Positions 45,082 to 54,232 of a stretch of DNA of 64,000 nt are shown piece by piece (position 1 is the stretch's first letter; every line of letters starts with the position of its first letter). A program made the translations under genes and the position numbers. This DNA is from CAXGTL01 sp964645705 (GTDB lineage: Archaea > Nanobdellota > Nanobdellia > Woesearchaeales > CAXGTL01). Location: NCBI GenBank assembly GCA_964645705.1, contig CAZYAB010000002.1, positions 172,816 to 236,815 on the forward strand, read 5' to 3'. A model generated the notes under the pieces. The model was not told where the DNA came from and made no database searches. It saw nothing but the letters and a program-made list of their open reading frames with translations.

Positions 45082-47545
45082 CTTGACTCACGTGTTCATT
45101 CTTCTCAACCCTTATAACATTCTCAACATATGATTCTATCTTAGATTCATGACTAACAATAATGACTTGGCCTAAACCAAGTTCATCAAGAACAATGCGA
45201 ACCTTATCTAATTGTTCAGAACTAAAACCGTCAGTTGGTTCATCAAGAATCAATAAATCCTTTGTCTTGATCTGAGACTGAACTTCATTAACAACTTTGT
45301 TAAGAGCCAATCTGTAAGCTAATGCAACTGATGTTCTTTCACCACCAGAAAGATTACCAAAATCAATATCATAACCATTTTGTTCAATCACTGGTGTAAA
45401 TTCTTCATCTAGCCTAACATTTATTTCTTCATTTTCAATGAGTATAGAAAACCATTCTTTAAACAGATCATTGAACTGTTGATAAATAGAAAACATGACA
45501 TTTTTTTCAATTACATACATTGTTTTTATAAAATAATTTTCTAACCAATTTTGTAATTGGTTGTAATGTTGTATTTTTTTCTTGTCTTGTTCTTTTTCTT
45601 GTATTTCTTTTTTCAATTCATTAACATGCCTTAGCACAACTTCGTGCTCTTTTTCAATTGAAACTTTTTGTATAGAACAATCTTTTTGCTTGTTTTGCAA
45701 TTCTTCAAACATTTGTTTTTCTTTTACATATTTTTCTTCTATATTATCGAATTCTTTTAATTTAGTGATTGATTCTTCTACGTGTTTGTCTGTTTTTTCT
45801 GATTCTTGTTTAGCATTTTCTATTTCATTATTTAATTTCTCTAATGATTTACCTCTATCTACTAATTGCTCTTCTAAATAATTAATTTCCTTTACTCCAA
45901 TATGGTATTTATTTAGTTCAATTACTAGTTCTTTGTTTGTGCTTATTTCATTTTTCATCTCATCAAGGTCAACAGAATTTATTTTTTCAATTTCCTTATT
46001 AGTTTTTATTAATTCTAGGTTGAAATTATCAAGAATTTTTTTCTTTTTATCTATTTCAACAGACGTTTCTTCAAGATTCTTGACCTCTGTAATCATTTGC
46101 ATTAATAATTTGTCTTTGTTCAATAGTTCTTCAAATTCTTTGTTTAGTTCTTCTAATTGTTTTATTCTTGTTTGTTTCTCTTTTTCATATCTTTGTGTTA
46201 ATATATTTAATTTTGAAAGTTTCTCAGCTTCTTTTTGATTTATTGTGAACTTATGATCAATTGACACTGTTTGCAAACAAGTAGGACATTTGCTTAGATC
46301 ACCAATTTGTTGTTTTAATTTTTTAGAATTCAGGATATTTATCTCAAATTCTTTTAGTTTCATGTTAATCTTATGAATCTTTTCATTTAACTCATTGATA
46401 TTGTTTTTCATGTTTGGCTTTTTATCAACATCTTGTTTAAGATGCTCTGTGCTTTGTTTTTTGAATTTAAGATCTTTTATTTTTTCAGATTTAGAATCAA
46501 GCTCTTTTTTAAACTCATTTATTCTTGTTCTTACATGGCTTAATTTTTCATTCAAAATATTTTTTTCTTTTATAGTGTTCATGTATATTATCTCTTTATA
46601 AGAAATAGTTTTGTTTAGTTCTTCTATTGTTTTATCTGTGGGTTTTTTTAGTTTGGATTTGCCTGTTTCAAGAGCTTGTTTTTTTTCATTAATTTCTTTT
46701 TCTAGATTATTTATCTCATTAGTTAGTCTTTGTTTGTTTTTATCAATTTGATCTTTTTTTGTTATCAATATTTCTAATTCATTTTTTAGTTTATTATACT
46801 GGTTTAGTCGTGATTCTGTTTCTTGGAACTGTTTTTTTTTATAATCAAAGTCTAGTTCACTTATTTCTTTGTTTATTTTTTCTAATGATTCGTCTAATTT
46901 GGCTATTATTTCTTTTTTTTCATTTAATAGACTATTTTTTTGATCAAGATCCTCAACTTTACCTTTTAATCTGTTCCTTATATTTTTCATGTATTTTATG
47001 TAGATTAGAGAGTTTTCTCTTATATTCTTATATTTATCAATACCAAATATCTTTCTTAGTGTGTCTACTCTATTATCTTTATCATCTAATAAGATCTGTT
47101 TCATGTCTTCTTGTTGTGTATAAACAGTATACCTATACATGAGATTCTTTGATTTTGTTAACAAAGAAATAGGATAACCCAGCATTTCAAGAACTCTTGC
47201 CTTTATCTCTTGCGCAGTAAGATCGCTTCTAGTATTATTAGAAATAATATACCCAGACGTTTGCTTGACACCATCCTTATATCTCTTTAATGTTCTTTTT
47301 ATTATTATATTTTTTCCACCAATACTGAATTCCAATTCAACAAAACCTTCATTAGCACCATTTCTTAGCAAAGCATTTCCTGATAAATCCCTTCTCATCC
47401 CAAATAAACAGAATTCTATTGCTAATAATATTGTAGTTTTACCAGAACCAATGTCTCCGCTTAATAACGTAGAACCATCTCGAAAGATAAATTGTTGATT
47501 AGTATAACTTCTAATATTGTTTAGCATCACTCTTTTTATAAACAT
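45071..47545 (-). CDS. rad50: Rad50-like SMC ATPase
   Basis: 824 residues. Walker A GDIGSGKT at 30-37, long antiparallel coiled coils (about 180-400 and 440-680), a zinc hook Cys420-Pro-Thr-Cys423 at the middle, ABC signature LSGGERTS (Ser733), and Walker B LLILDEPTDG near 763-772. It joins Mre11 in double-strand break repair. No Mre11 gene is seen beside it, which is unusual since the two are commonly adjacent in archaea. Coding strand is minus; the coiled-coil part gives long shadow frames on the other strand. Confidence 0.92.
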   Translation of the reverse strand: MFIKRVMLNNIRSYTNQQFIFRDGSTLLSGDIGSGKTTILLAIEFCLFGMRRDLSGNALLRNGANEGFVELEFSIGGKNIIIKRTLKRYKDGVKQTSGYIISNNTRSDLTAQEIKARVLEMLGYPISLLTKSKNLMYRYTVYTQQEDMKQILLDDKDNRVDTLRKIFGIDKYKNIRENSLIYIKYMKNIRNRLKGKVEDLDQKNSLLNEKKEIIAKLDESLEKINKEISELDFDYKKKQFQETESRLNQYNKLKNELEILITKKDQIDKNKQRLTNEINNLEKEINEKKQALETGKSKLKKPTDKTIEELNKTISYKEIIYMNTIKEKNILNEKLSHVRTRINEFKKELDSKSEKIKDLKFKKQSTEHLKQDVDKKPNMKNNINELNEKIHKINMKLKEFEINILNSKKLKQQIGDLSKCPTCLQTVSIDHKFTINQKEAEKLSKLNILTQRYEKEKQTRIKQLEELNKEFEELLNKDKLLMQMITEVKNLEETSVEIDKKKKILDNFNLELIKTNKEIEKINSVDLDEMKNEISTNKELVIELNKYHIGVKEINYLEEQLVDRGKSLEKLNNEIENAKQESEKTDKHVEESITKLKEFDNIEEKYVKEKQMFEELQNKQKDCSIQKVSIEKEHEVVLRHVNELKKEIQEKEQDKKKIQHYNQLQNWLENYFIKTMYVIEKNVMFSIYQQFNDLFKEWFSILIENEEINVRLDEEFTPVIEQNGYDIDFGNLSGGERTSVALAYRLALNKVVNEVQSQIKTKDLLILDEPTDGFSSEQLDKVRIVLDELGLGQVIIVSHESKIESYVENVIRVEKNEHVSQVIP

Positions 47546-47681
47546 GTATGTGTAGGTAGAAACGCATTTTATATATATTTATATAGTGCAATATATATAG
47601 TAATAGTATAGGATATGGGTTTTTTGATAAATATATTAAAGTCAACAAATACTTATAAATTCTAAAATTAAATATATAAAT

Positions 47682-48263
47682 ATGGCTAAGAAAACCAATC
47701 CAAAACTAGACATTACTTATTCTTTTATTTATGATCAGATGATACATTTTTGGGGAAAAAAGAAATACACTAAAACCAATTATGAACTAGGCAAAAAGTA
47801 TACAAAAAGGATACAAACACAATGGAAAAAAATAGAAAGAAAAGCATTCAATACAATTTCAAAAGCATCTGGTTTAAAATGGAAAAAACCAGTAATTGAT
47901 TGTTATATAACAACAGCGAAAATATATTCATTCTCAGGCCCATTAACAATCGCAATAAAAAAAGACATGAAACTGCAGATAGAAATACTAATACATGAAT
48001 TAGTGCATAACATCGTTGTTCAGAACATGAAAAAGGTCAGGGGAAAATTAATGCATAAGAAATATGGTAGATATGGTATGAAAACAAAGATACATGTTTT
48101 GATAAATGCAATTTTAAAGCAAACATTGCTTCAGTTATTCAGTAAACAAAGAGTAAGCAAACACATAAAAAGATATAATAAACAGCCAGCATACAAACTA
48201 GCATGGCAAATAGTTGAAAAACAAGGTGCAGATAATATTATAAAAGAATTAGTTAAGTCTTAA
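47682..48263 (+). CDS. Zincin-like putative metalloprotease
   Basis: 193 residues. HExxH motif in ILIHELVHNI near residue 109, with a basic RNA- or DNA-binding-like end (KQRVSKHIKRYNKQ). The third metal ligand is not clear. Resembles small archaeal SprT/zincin-like proteins in size, but I cannot assign a family. It is convergent with the 48260-49075 gene (4-nt overlap). Confidence 0.6.
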   Translation: MAKKTNPKLDITYSFIYDQMIHFWGKKKYTKTNYELGKKYTKRIQTQWKKIERKAFNTISKASGLKWKKPVIDCYITTAKIYSFSGPLTIAIKKDMKLQIEILIHELVHNIVVQNMKKVRGKLMHKKYGRYGMKTKIHVLINAILKQTLLQLFSKQRVSKHIKRYNKQPAYKLAWQIVEKQGADNIIKELVKS

Positions 48264-49075
48264 TTTGTTTTTTCTGTTAGTTTTTCATATTCCGCAGAAG
48301 TAAGATTTTTCTCATGATCAAGATTGTGTCTTGCGGTTTTATATATAAGAAGAAGGCCTTTATTTATTACTCTATATTTAATAAAATCTTTATTCTCTAT
48401 TATTTCATCAAATATATTTTTTATTTCTTCCCTACTATCATCATCTAATGAATAGAATTCATTATTTTTTCCATTATAATATGGGTTTTCTTCTCTATTT
48501 TTTGCAAGACACAGACGAATATCATACATGCTTTGATCATACATTGCTTTTAATTCTATTTTTTTGTCATAAAATTCTTGTGCTTCTGCTTCTGATGAAA
48601 ATGTTTGTTCTTGTTCTAAATCTCTATTATAATTAAGAGTTGCAACCATGTTATTATTTACATTAGGATTTAATATTCTAATAACACTTGATTCAACAGC
48701 ATGTTCATTTACTATTGTTGATTGTATTCTGTTTTCGCGCATCTGAATAATGCCTACTGTTAATAACATAATTGTGGTTGCGCCAGCAACAGAACCAATA
48801 AAATAAGTCAATCCTTGCCTAGTATTAAACAAATAATGATTAACCCTACCATATAAATCCCTTATTTTTGTTAAAAAGTTTTCTTGTTCTTGTGTTTCTT
48901 GCTGTTCTTCAGGCTTTAGAGGAGTTTTTTTAACTAATTCATCTATTGTTTTAGGTTTACTTGGTTTAGCTATTTCTTTTTCAATGATTTGGCGAGACTT
49001 AACTATCTTGCTTCTGCTACTAGAACCTTTTGATTTGCTTGCTTGCTGTTTTGATTTTTTCTTTTTTTTACCCAT
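48260..49075 (-). CDS. Hypothetical protein with Lys-rich N-terminus and one membrane helix
   Basis: 271 residues. The first about 70 residues are highly basic (MGKKKKKSKQQ...), then a membrane helix at about 93-115 (YFIGSVAGATTIMLLTVGII), then an extended soluble domain with acidic patches. The basic tail would lie in the cytoplasm and could touch nucleic acid or ribosomes. No family recognised. Confidence 0.6.
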   Translation of the reverse strand: MGKKKKKSKQQASKSKGSSSRSKIVKSRQIIEKEIAKPSKPKTIDELVKKTPLKPEEQQETQEQENFLTKIRDLYGRVNHYLFNTRQGLTYFIGSVAGATTIMLLTVGIIQMRENRIQSTIVNEHAVESSVIRILNPNVNNNMVATLNYNRDLEQEQTFSSEAEAQEFYDKKIELKAMYDQSMYDIRLCLAKNREENPYYNGKNNEFYSLDDDSREEIKNIFDEIIENKDFIKYRVINKGLLLIYKTARHNLDHEKNLTSAEYEKLTEKTN

Positions 49076-49171
49076 TGGCTACCTTGGAAAATGTATATGC
49101 TTTATATATTTAACTGTTTTTTGTTGAAAAAATGAAAAAATTTATATCTAACCACTACTTTATTATATAAT

Positions 49172-49501
49172 ATGATACCAGAACTAGATGAAAAAGGCTT
49201 AGATGAATTCATTCTTAATAGCAGGTTTCCTGTAGCAGTGCTGTTTTGGGGCTCATGGAGCAGAGCATGTGCTGAAGTCATGCCTTTGTTTGAAAACCTA
49301 AAAAGACAGTTTGCCAGAAGATTGAATTTTGCAAAAGTAAACCTAGGTTCTAACAAAGAATTCGGTGAAAAACTAGGTGTCAGAGCTGTTCCAACAATTG
49401 TATTCTTTAATGAAGCAGGAAAACAAGTTACACAAGTATCTGGTGTTTATTCTTTGGCTGATTTTAGAGATAAGTTTAATCAAGCTTTGGGCATGATTTG
49501 A
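49172..49501 (+). CDS. Thioredoxin-like protein with SxxC active site
   Basis: 109 residues, thioredoxin fold (VAVLFWGSW, VRAVPTIVFFNEAG, FRDKFNQAL). The CGPC site is SRAC: Ser30-Arg-Ala-Cys33, so the attacking N-terminal Cys of classic thioredoxin is lost and only the second remains. The cis-Pro loop (AVPT) is kept. It could be a monothiol or chaperone-like member. TATA at about 49141-49147 (TTATATC). Confidence 0.8.
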   Translation: MIPELDEKGLDEFILNSRFPVAVLFWGSWSRACAEVMPLFENLKRQFARRLNFAKVNLGSNKEFGEKLGVRAVPTIVFFNEAGKQVTQVSGVYSLADFRDKFNQALGMI

Positions 49502-49515
49502 TTATGTGCATTCTA

Positions 49516-50340
49516 TCATTGTTTTAACCTGTTGCAATAAACTACATTGTCGTGTTGCTCAAATAAAGGCTCTACCAAACGAGGAATAAATTGATTAACA
49601 TCTGCGTGTATCCTTTCACCATACTGTTTAGATAATAAGTCATACAATTGTTCTCTTTTATCACCAACTAATCTAAAATGATGTTCTTTTCCTTCGTGTA
49701 TTGTTATTATTGGTTCAACATCTTTTATGACTTTTAATAAAGGATATTTTCCTTCATCTAAACCTAAAGTTTGTTCAACAATAGGATCTACATCTTTAGG
49801 AGCACCACATATTCTCAAATTAAACTGACTTCCTGTTAATCCCATAAAACCCCAATCAATCACAGCGTACGCTGTTCCAGCACCATTATTAACAGCAATT
49901 GCATACCCAGTCATATTTTCTAATTGTCCTTCTGCATAATCATACTCATCACAAAGGATATTTGCTTCTTTCAAATCATGCTTCAAAAAAGGACCCTTAA
50001 TTATTCCAAAATTTTTGTCATAGTCAAAAGGGAATTGACTAGATAACTCACTTACTTCTTTCACATTTTTAAGAAGATGCGATAAATATTCATCATGATT
50101 CTCTTGATAATGTGAAGCAGCTTCAAGGAGTAATATATCTATATTTTTTGATTTGTCAAGAAATCCTTTCATTAAATTTAGCTGTTTTTGATCATTCTGT
50201 TCATTATTCTTTGATTTATCAGCTTTTGCAAGAACACCAACCAATAACATCAAACCATTTCTCATTTGTTTGTTAAATTCAAAAGCTGTTCTTACAAATC
50301 CATACTTAGCCATTGATTTAAAAGTTTTTTCATCTATCAT
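49516..50340 (-). CDS. Hypothetical cytoplasmic protein
   Basis: 274 residues, no signal or membrane helix. Helical N-terminal half (about 1-110), then a beta-rich second half with GYAIAVNNGAGTAYAVIDWGFMGLTGSQ. Two Cys (ILCDEYDYAEG, LRICGAP) could be redox or metal sites. I recognise no family. It is divergent from the metalloprotease-like gene at 50486. Confidence 0.6.
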   Translation of the reverse strand: MIDEKTFKSMAKYGFVRTAFEFNKQMRNGLMLLVGVLAKADKSKNNEQNDQKQLNLMKGFLDKSKNIDILLLEAASHYQENHDEYLSHLLKNVKEVSELSSQFPFDYDKNFGIIKGPFLKHDLKEANILCDEYDYAEGQLENMTGYAIAVNNGAGTAYAVIDWGFMGLTGSQFNLRICGAPKDVDPIVEQTLGLDEGKYPLLKVIKDVEPIITIHEGKEHHFRLVGDKREQLYDLLSKQYGERIHADVNQFIPRLVEPLFEQHDNVVYCNRLKQ

Positions 50341-50485
50341 ATAACACCACCTCAGACCAACCCCAATTACTCATGATTTAAATATATTATTATGTTGTAA
50401 TATGTAGATTTGTTATTATTATCAATAATTGGTAGTAACAAATAACAAAAAAGTAGTTAAATAAAACAACATTTCCTCATATAAA

Positions 50486-51355
50486 ATGCACTACACAATA
50501 CACACAACAATAAGAAAATCAACTAAGAGAAAGCCAGAAATTCTATTATTTCACAGAAAAACTGATAACAAAGAAATGATACAACTAGAATCAAAATTAG
50601 CAAAAAGAGCAGTTGAGAATGTCGAAAAATTCTATGGTTTTAAACTACCAGCAGTAGGAATATTTCTTCAATATTTAGAAAAAAGGAAAAGACCAAGAAC
50701 ACACGGAACTTTTTATCCTGATGATAATCTGCCGCACATAAAACTCTTGAGTCTTGAACATGAAGCAAAGATTTGGTACATGCCTCGTGAATACACTTAT
50801 TGGTTAACAGAAAAGCAAGAGCGTGCAGAAAGAAGAAAAATAAATAACCTTGAAAAAGAATTTGAAAGAGTTGTTGCACATGAAGTAGCTCATTTATTTA
50901 ATCATGAAGTAAGTCCTTACTTAAGTAGCAATATAAAATGGTTTGATGAAGGATTAGCACAATATGTTTGTTTTAAGAATCTTAAAACAGACGGAATATG
51001 TAGATTAGATGAATTATTAGAAAAAGCATGGAAACCAGAGGCTAAAATGATCTTTGAAAAAACAAAGTTCCAAGATTTCTCATATCCAATTAATTTTTTT
51101 GAATACCAAGGATGGGTTGATTTTACAATGAAACAAAACAAAGAGTTTAGCAATTATCTTTTAGTAAATTCATTCATGAAATATCTTTTTGACATAGAAA
51201 ATAAAGAACAAAACATACATGATTTCATAGATAATAAACTAAAATTCGGGACAAAAGATTTACAAAGTTTTGATTCAGCATTCTTAAAAGTATTCAACAT
51301 ATCATACAGAGACGCAATCAATGGTTGGAAAAAATGGTTAGGTGTTAAAAAATAA
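50486..51355 (+). CDS. Peptidase MA-like (gluzincin) protein
   Basis: 289 residues. The motif HEVAHLF (HExxH) at about 132-136 is followed 20 residues later by WFDEGLAQYV, giving the third ligand Glu of gluzincins. A C-terminal helical part ends YRDAINGWKKWLGVKK. No signal peptide, so probably a cytoplasmic peptidase. It is convergent, with no gap, with the small membrane gene at 51356. Confidence 0.75.
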   Translation: MHYTIHTTIRKSTKRKPEILLFHRKTDNKEMIQLESKLAKRAVENVEKFYGFKLPAVGIFLQYLEKRKRPRTHGTFYPDDNLPHIKLLSLEHEAKIWYMPREYTYWLTEKQERAERRKINNLEKEFERVVAHEVAHLFNHEVSPYLSSNIKWFDEGLAQYVCFKNLKTDGICRLDELLEKAWKPEAKMIFEKTKFQDFSYPINFFEYQGWVDFTMKQNKEFSNYLLVNSFMKYLFDIENKEQNIHDFIDNKLKFGTKDLQSFDSAFLKVFNISYRDAINGWKKWLGVKK

Positions 51356-51619
51356 TTACCAACCAAAAAATAATCCAACTAATAATATATACAAAATAAT
51401 AACAACAGCTGTTAGTATCAGTGAAATCAGCAACTTGGTTGACTTAGGATATTTCTTATATTGTGACATGTATATAAGATAGATTCCTGCTCCAGCACCC
51501 AAAGCTCCACCAATTGCACCACCAAGCACAATTCCTACTATTATTAGTATTAGTCCCCACCAATGATAAACACCTTTTGGTTTAAATACTTGTTTAAATG
51601 TTAATGTTTGTTTTGCCAT
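51356..51619 (-). CDS. Small Gly-rich two-helix membrane protein
   Basis: 87 residues with two membrane helices: a Gly-rich first helix (GLILIIVGIVLGGAIGGALGAG) and a second near the C-terminus (LISLILTAVVIILYIL). No family recognised. The Gly-rich packing suggests oligomerisation. Confidence 0.65.
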   Translation of the reverse strand: MAKQTLTFKQVFKPKGVYHWWGLILIIVGIVLGGAIGGALGAGAGIYLIYMSQYKKYPKSTKLLISLILTAVVIILYILLVGLFFGW

Positions 51620-51689
51620 AGTTAATCTTTTGGAAAACAGGTATATAAATGTTTTGTTACCATTATATCGAAATATCTCCGCATTTTCT

Positions 51690-52091
51690 TTACAATAACT
51701 TATGAATTAAATCTTTTACTTCAGAAAACTCATTAAACTCAACAACCTCATCAGCAATTGATTTTAAGAATCTTAGATCAATGCCCTTTTTTATTACTAA
51801 GATCATTTTTTTATTCTTTGCTTTTGCATATCCGGCTTCTAACAACATTCCTTCACTTTTTTCATCAGAATCTATGAATATAAATATTCCATCTGATTTA
51901 TTTACTTCTTCAAGACATTTTTTAGTTATCTCTTTATTAGACATTTTTACTTTACCGTATTTCTGAAAATCTCTAAAAAAAGCAAATGCTTGGTGTCCTG
52001 TTTGTTCAATCATAGATGATAGATTATTCAATTTTTGTTTTAATTGTTCTTTGTCAGATCCTTTGAATTTGTATGCTATGTAAAATCTCAT
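51690..52091 (-). CDS. Nucleoside 2-deoxyribosyltransferase-like protein
   Basis: 133 residues. The family's flavodoxin-like fold appears in FYIAYKFKGS, then SDGIFIFIDSDEKSEGMLLEAGYAKAKNKKMILVIKKG, with the acidic ESD/E-G-x-x-x-E-x-G-Y pattern. The catalytic Glu is probably that of LLEAGYA. It acts on nucleosides or nucleotides; hydrolase or transferase activity is not separable by eye. Confidence 0.75.
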   Translation of the reverse strand: MRFYIAYKFKGSDKEQLKQKLNNLSSMIEQTGHQAFAFFRDFQKYGKVKMSNKEITKKCLEEVNKSDGIFIFIDSDEKSEGMLLEAGYAKAKNKKMILVIKKGIDLRFLKSIADEVVEFNEFSEVKDLIHKLL

Positions 52092-52172
52092 ATTAATAAG
52101 AAATTGTTTGTTATTTATATTTCTTTTGAAAATCAGTTAAATATATAAATACATTCTTTATTAATTAATAAC

Positions 52173-52937
52173 ATGTACACAACATATGCAATAATCAGTG
52201 TAATAATAGTATCATTAATATCAGTACTAGCAGCAATTCCTTTGTTAATAAAGAAAAAAGTATCAAATAAGACATTATTATTCTTATTAAGCATATCTGT
52301 AGGCGTATTATTAAGCACTGTTTTTATTAATTTTTTGCCAGAAATTCTTCATCATGAATATTCAACTAAAACAGCATTATACATATTACTTGGATTCTTT
52401 ATTATGTTTATTTTAGAAAAGTTTGTTCATCACAGGCATTCAAAAAAATGCAATCATGCTCATGGTCATGCTCATGCATATAATGTCGCACCCATTAATT
52501 TGATAGGTGATTCTATACATAATTTCATTGACGGCTTAGTAATAGCAGGTGCTTATGCAGCAAACATCACAATAGGTATAACAGCAACAATTTCTATAAT
52601 ATTTCACGAAATTCCGCAAGAGATTGCTGATTTTGGAGTATTATTATATTCTGGTCTGAAAAAGAAAAAAGCTTTACTCTTCAACCTATTATCTGCAGCA
52701 ACAGCAATCATTGGAACTGTTGTTGGAATTATCTTAGTAGGAAAAATGCATGGTTTCACAGATTTGATTATACCTTTTGCATGCGGTAATTTCTTGTATA
52801 TTGCTGCTTCTAACTTATTACCAGAACTACACAGACATTGTAAATTAAAAGACACTTTACTCCACCTACTTGCAATTGCTATTGGTATTGGCATTATATT
52901 ATTAATTACAGTGTATGGACCAGTTCATATGCATTAA
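52173..52937 (+). CDS. ZIP-family metal transporter
   Basis: 254 residues, eight membrane helices. A His-rich cytoplasmic loop (HHRHSKKCNHAHGHAHAY) lies between helices 3 and 4, then helix 4 with HNFIDGLVIAGAY and helix 5 with IIFHEIPQEIADFGVLLYSG, the metal-path residues of ZIP transporters. It imports zinc or another divalent metal. It is convergent with the isochorismatase-like gene by 4 nt. Confidence 0.9.
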   Translation: MYTTYAIISVIIVSLISVLAAIPLLIKKKVSNKTLLFLLSISVGVLLSTVFINFLPEILHHEYSTKTALYILLGFFIMFILEKFVHHRHSKKCNHAHGHAHAYNVAPINLIGDSIHNFIDGLVIAGAYAANITIGITATISIIFHEIPQEIADFGVLLYSGLKKKKALLFNLLSAATAIIGTVVGIILVGKMHGFTDLIIPFACGNFLYIAASNLLPELHRHCKLKDTLLHLLAIAIGIGIILLITVYGPVHMH

Positions 52938-53542
52938 AGTTTATCTTTTAATGTTTCCCAAGAAATAGGTTCTGCCCATTTTCTTAAAGGCGGATTATAA
53001 AGAATTTGTTTTCTTTCTTCTAAAGTTCCTAAAGCAGTATCAACACCTTGTTCTAATATTTTTACTTTGTAACCACGCCAGTTTAATTCTTGTGCAGTAC
53101 ATAAGACACAACAATCAGCTGTTAAACCAATAAGTACAACATAATCTAATTCATCATGTTTTCCAACTACTCTATCTAACCATTTATTGAAATTATCAGG
53201 ATCTTGATACTGGGTACCAGGTGTTACATTTGGAACACCTGCATTTTTTCTTGTCCACACAGGCGAATTCATGCATTTTATCCAAATGTCTTTGTGCTTA
53301 ACATCTTCTGGAATCTGTGATTCATATCCCCAAGTACCAGGCCAGCACGAACCTTTGCCTTTGCCAATCCTCGGCGCCCTATAATCAGAAACAATTTCAG
53401 CAATCTTAATATTTTTTTCTCTTAAATAAGGTACAAGAATATTTTTTACAAAATCAACACTTTGTCTAGGTTTATAACTATCTCCACCTTTAGATGTAAA
53501 ATCATTCTGAAAATCAACTGATATAATTTTGATTTTATCCAT
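52934..53542 (-). CDS. Isochorismatase/nicotinamidase-like hydrolase
   Basis: 202 residues. Catalytic Asp10 (VDFQNDF) and Cys145 (LTADCCVLCTAQELNWRGY) are in place. The third residue Lys is probably in the DIWIKC region. Asp-Lys-Cys amidases of this fold act on nicotinamide or other amides; the substrate is unclear. A zinc-binding His cluster of nicotinamidase is not obvious. Confidence 0.75.
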   Translation of the reverse strand: MDKIKIISVDFQNDFTSKGGDSYKPRQSVDFVKNILVPYLREKNIKIAEIVSDYRAPRIGKGKGSCWPGTWGYESQIPEDVKHKDIWIKCMNSPVWTRKNAGVPNVTPGTQYQDPDNFNKWLDRVVGKHDELDYVVLIGLTADCCVLCTAQELNWRGYKVKILEQGVDTALGTLEERKQILYNPPLRKWAEPISWETLKDKL

Positions 53543-53673
53543 GTTTAAAGCAAATATTATTAATAATATAAATCTTACGGTATTATAATCAAATATCTTA
53601 CATAAACAGAAGCATTTAAAAAGGGTGGCTCATTATATAGTATAATTAGAGGCATTTTCACAAATAATCTGTT

Positions 53674-53685
53674 TCTGATATCAGA
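53674..53685. promoter_or_regulatory. 12-bp palindrome before zinc-ribbon gene
   Basis: TCTGATATCAGA, a perfect palindrome ending 3 nt before the zinc-ribbon ATG at 53689. It could be a hairpin at the start site or an operator for the zinc-ribbon/CspA pair. A TATA-like box CATTTAAAAAGG (about 53611-53622) lies about 50-70 nt before the start. Confidence 0.4.
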
Positions 53686-53688
53686 CAA

Positions 53689-53820
53689 ATGATTAATTAC
53701 AGAATAGTCAAGTTTTGCAAAGTATGTAAAAAGAGGTTTGTAGTTGAAAAAGGCCAAGCAAAGAAATGGTTTTGTGATGAGTGCCAAGAAAAGATTTATA
53801 ATAATAGGAAGGAGGTTTAA
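53689..53820 (+). CDS. 43-residue zinc-ribbon microprotein
   Basis: ATG 53689 to TAA 53820. Cys10-x2-Cys13 and Cys29-x2-Cys32 in a basic small protein form a zinc ribbon (FCKVCKKRF and FCDECQEKIY). It is too short for usual ORF cut-offs. The last codons overlap the GGAAGGAGG ribosome site of cspA, 2 nt before its ATG, so they are translated together. A nucleic-acid-binding partner of CspA is plausible. Confidence 0.7.
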   Translation: MINYRIVKFCKVCKKRFVVEKGQAKKWFCDECQEKIYNNRKEV

Positions 53821-53822
53821 AT

Positions 53823-54017
53823 ATGAAAGGTACAGTTAAATTTTTTGATGTAAGAAAAGGATTTGGTTTTGTTACTTGTGATGAAGATGGCAAAGATTAT
53901 TTTGTTCATCAATCAGCTCTTGCAGAAGGTGTAAATTTACATGATGGAGATTTAGTTACATTTGATGTAGAGCAAGGAGACAGAGGACCAAAAGCAGTTA
54001 ATGTTCAACCAGCATAA
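53823..54017 (+). CDS. cspA: Cold-shock domain protein, CspA family
   Basis: 64 residues, one cold-shock domain. RNP1 KGFGFVT and RNP2 YFVHQSAL are intact, with the usual lead MKGTVKFFD. It binds single-stranded RNA/DNA. Csp proteins are common in bacteria but sparse in archaea, so transfer from bacteria is likely. It follows the zinc-ribbon gene and is followed by the DEAD-box helicase, a pairing that suggests an RNA-structure response. Confidence 0.95.
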   Translation: MKGTVKFFDVRKGFGFVTCDEDGKDYFVHQSALAEGVNLHDGDLVTFDVEQGDRGPKAVNVQPA

Positions 54018-54113
54018 AATTCAAAAATTATTTCTTAGTTAAATTTTTTTTGTTTTTATTTTGTTAGATTAGAGACTCCTCATTTAATCACTCAGAAGGG
54101 ACTACAAAATAGA
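54018..54113. terminator. T-rich region after cspA
   Basis: Several T runs (about 54040-54063, including eight T) just after the cspA stop fit archaeal termination. No gene is seen. Confidence 0.4.
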
Positions 54114-54232
54114 AAGATTTATAAACCCCTAAATAATCCCATATATTATAACAAGCATTGATGAGAGAGCACTTGTTTTACAACGACATTTCGCTTTTTC
54201 TGTACGAGTGCTAGTAAAGAGGTAAAAATACA
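54114..54232 (+). promoter_or_regulatory. Helicase promoter and hairpin leader
   Basis: AGATTTATAAACCCC (about 54114-54128) is a TATA box. From a start near 54145 the leader is about 85 nt, unusually long for this window. It contains a 9-bp stem, AGCACTTGT (54168-54176) with ACGAGTGCT (54204-54212), one G-U pair, with a 27-nt loop. Then AAAGAGGT precedes ATG 54233. It may be a temperature- or protein-responsive leader. Confidence 0.5.

Noticed and set aside
45582..47498. Plus-strand open frames opposite Rad50
   Set aside because: Shadows of the coiled-coil coding; they lack starts with proper signals.
54151..54212. C/D-box guide RNA in the helicase leader
   Set aside because: A TGATGA-type box C is present, but no proper D box or second pair; the hairpin explains the sequence better.
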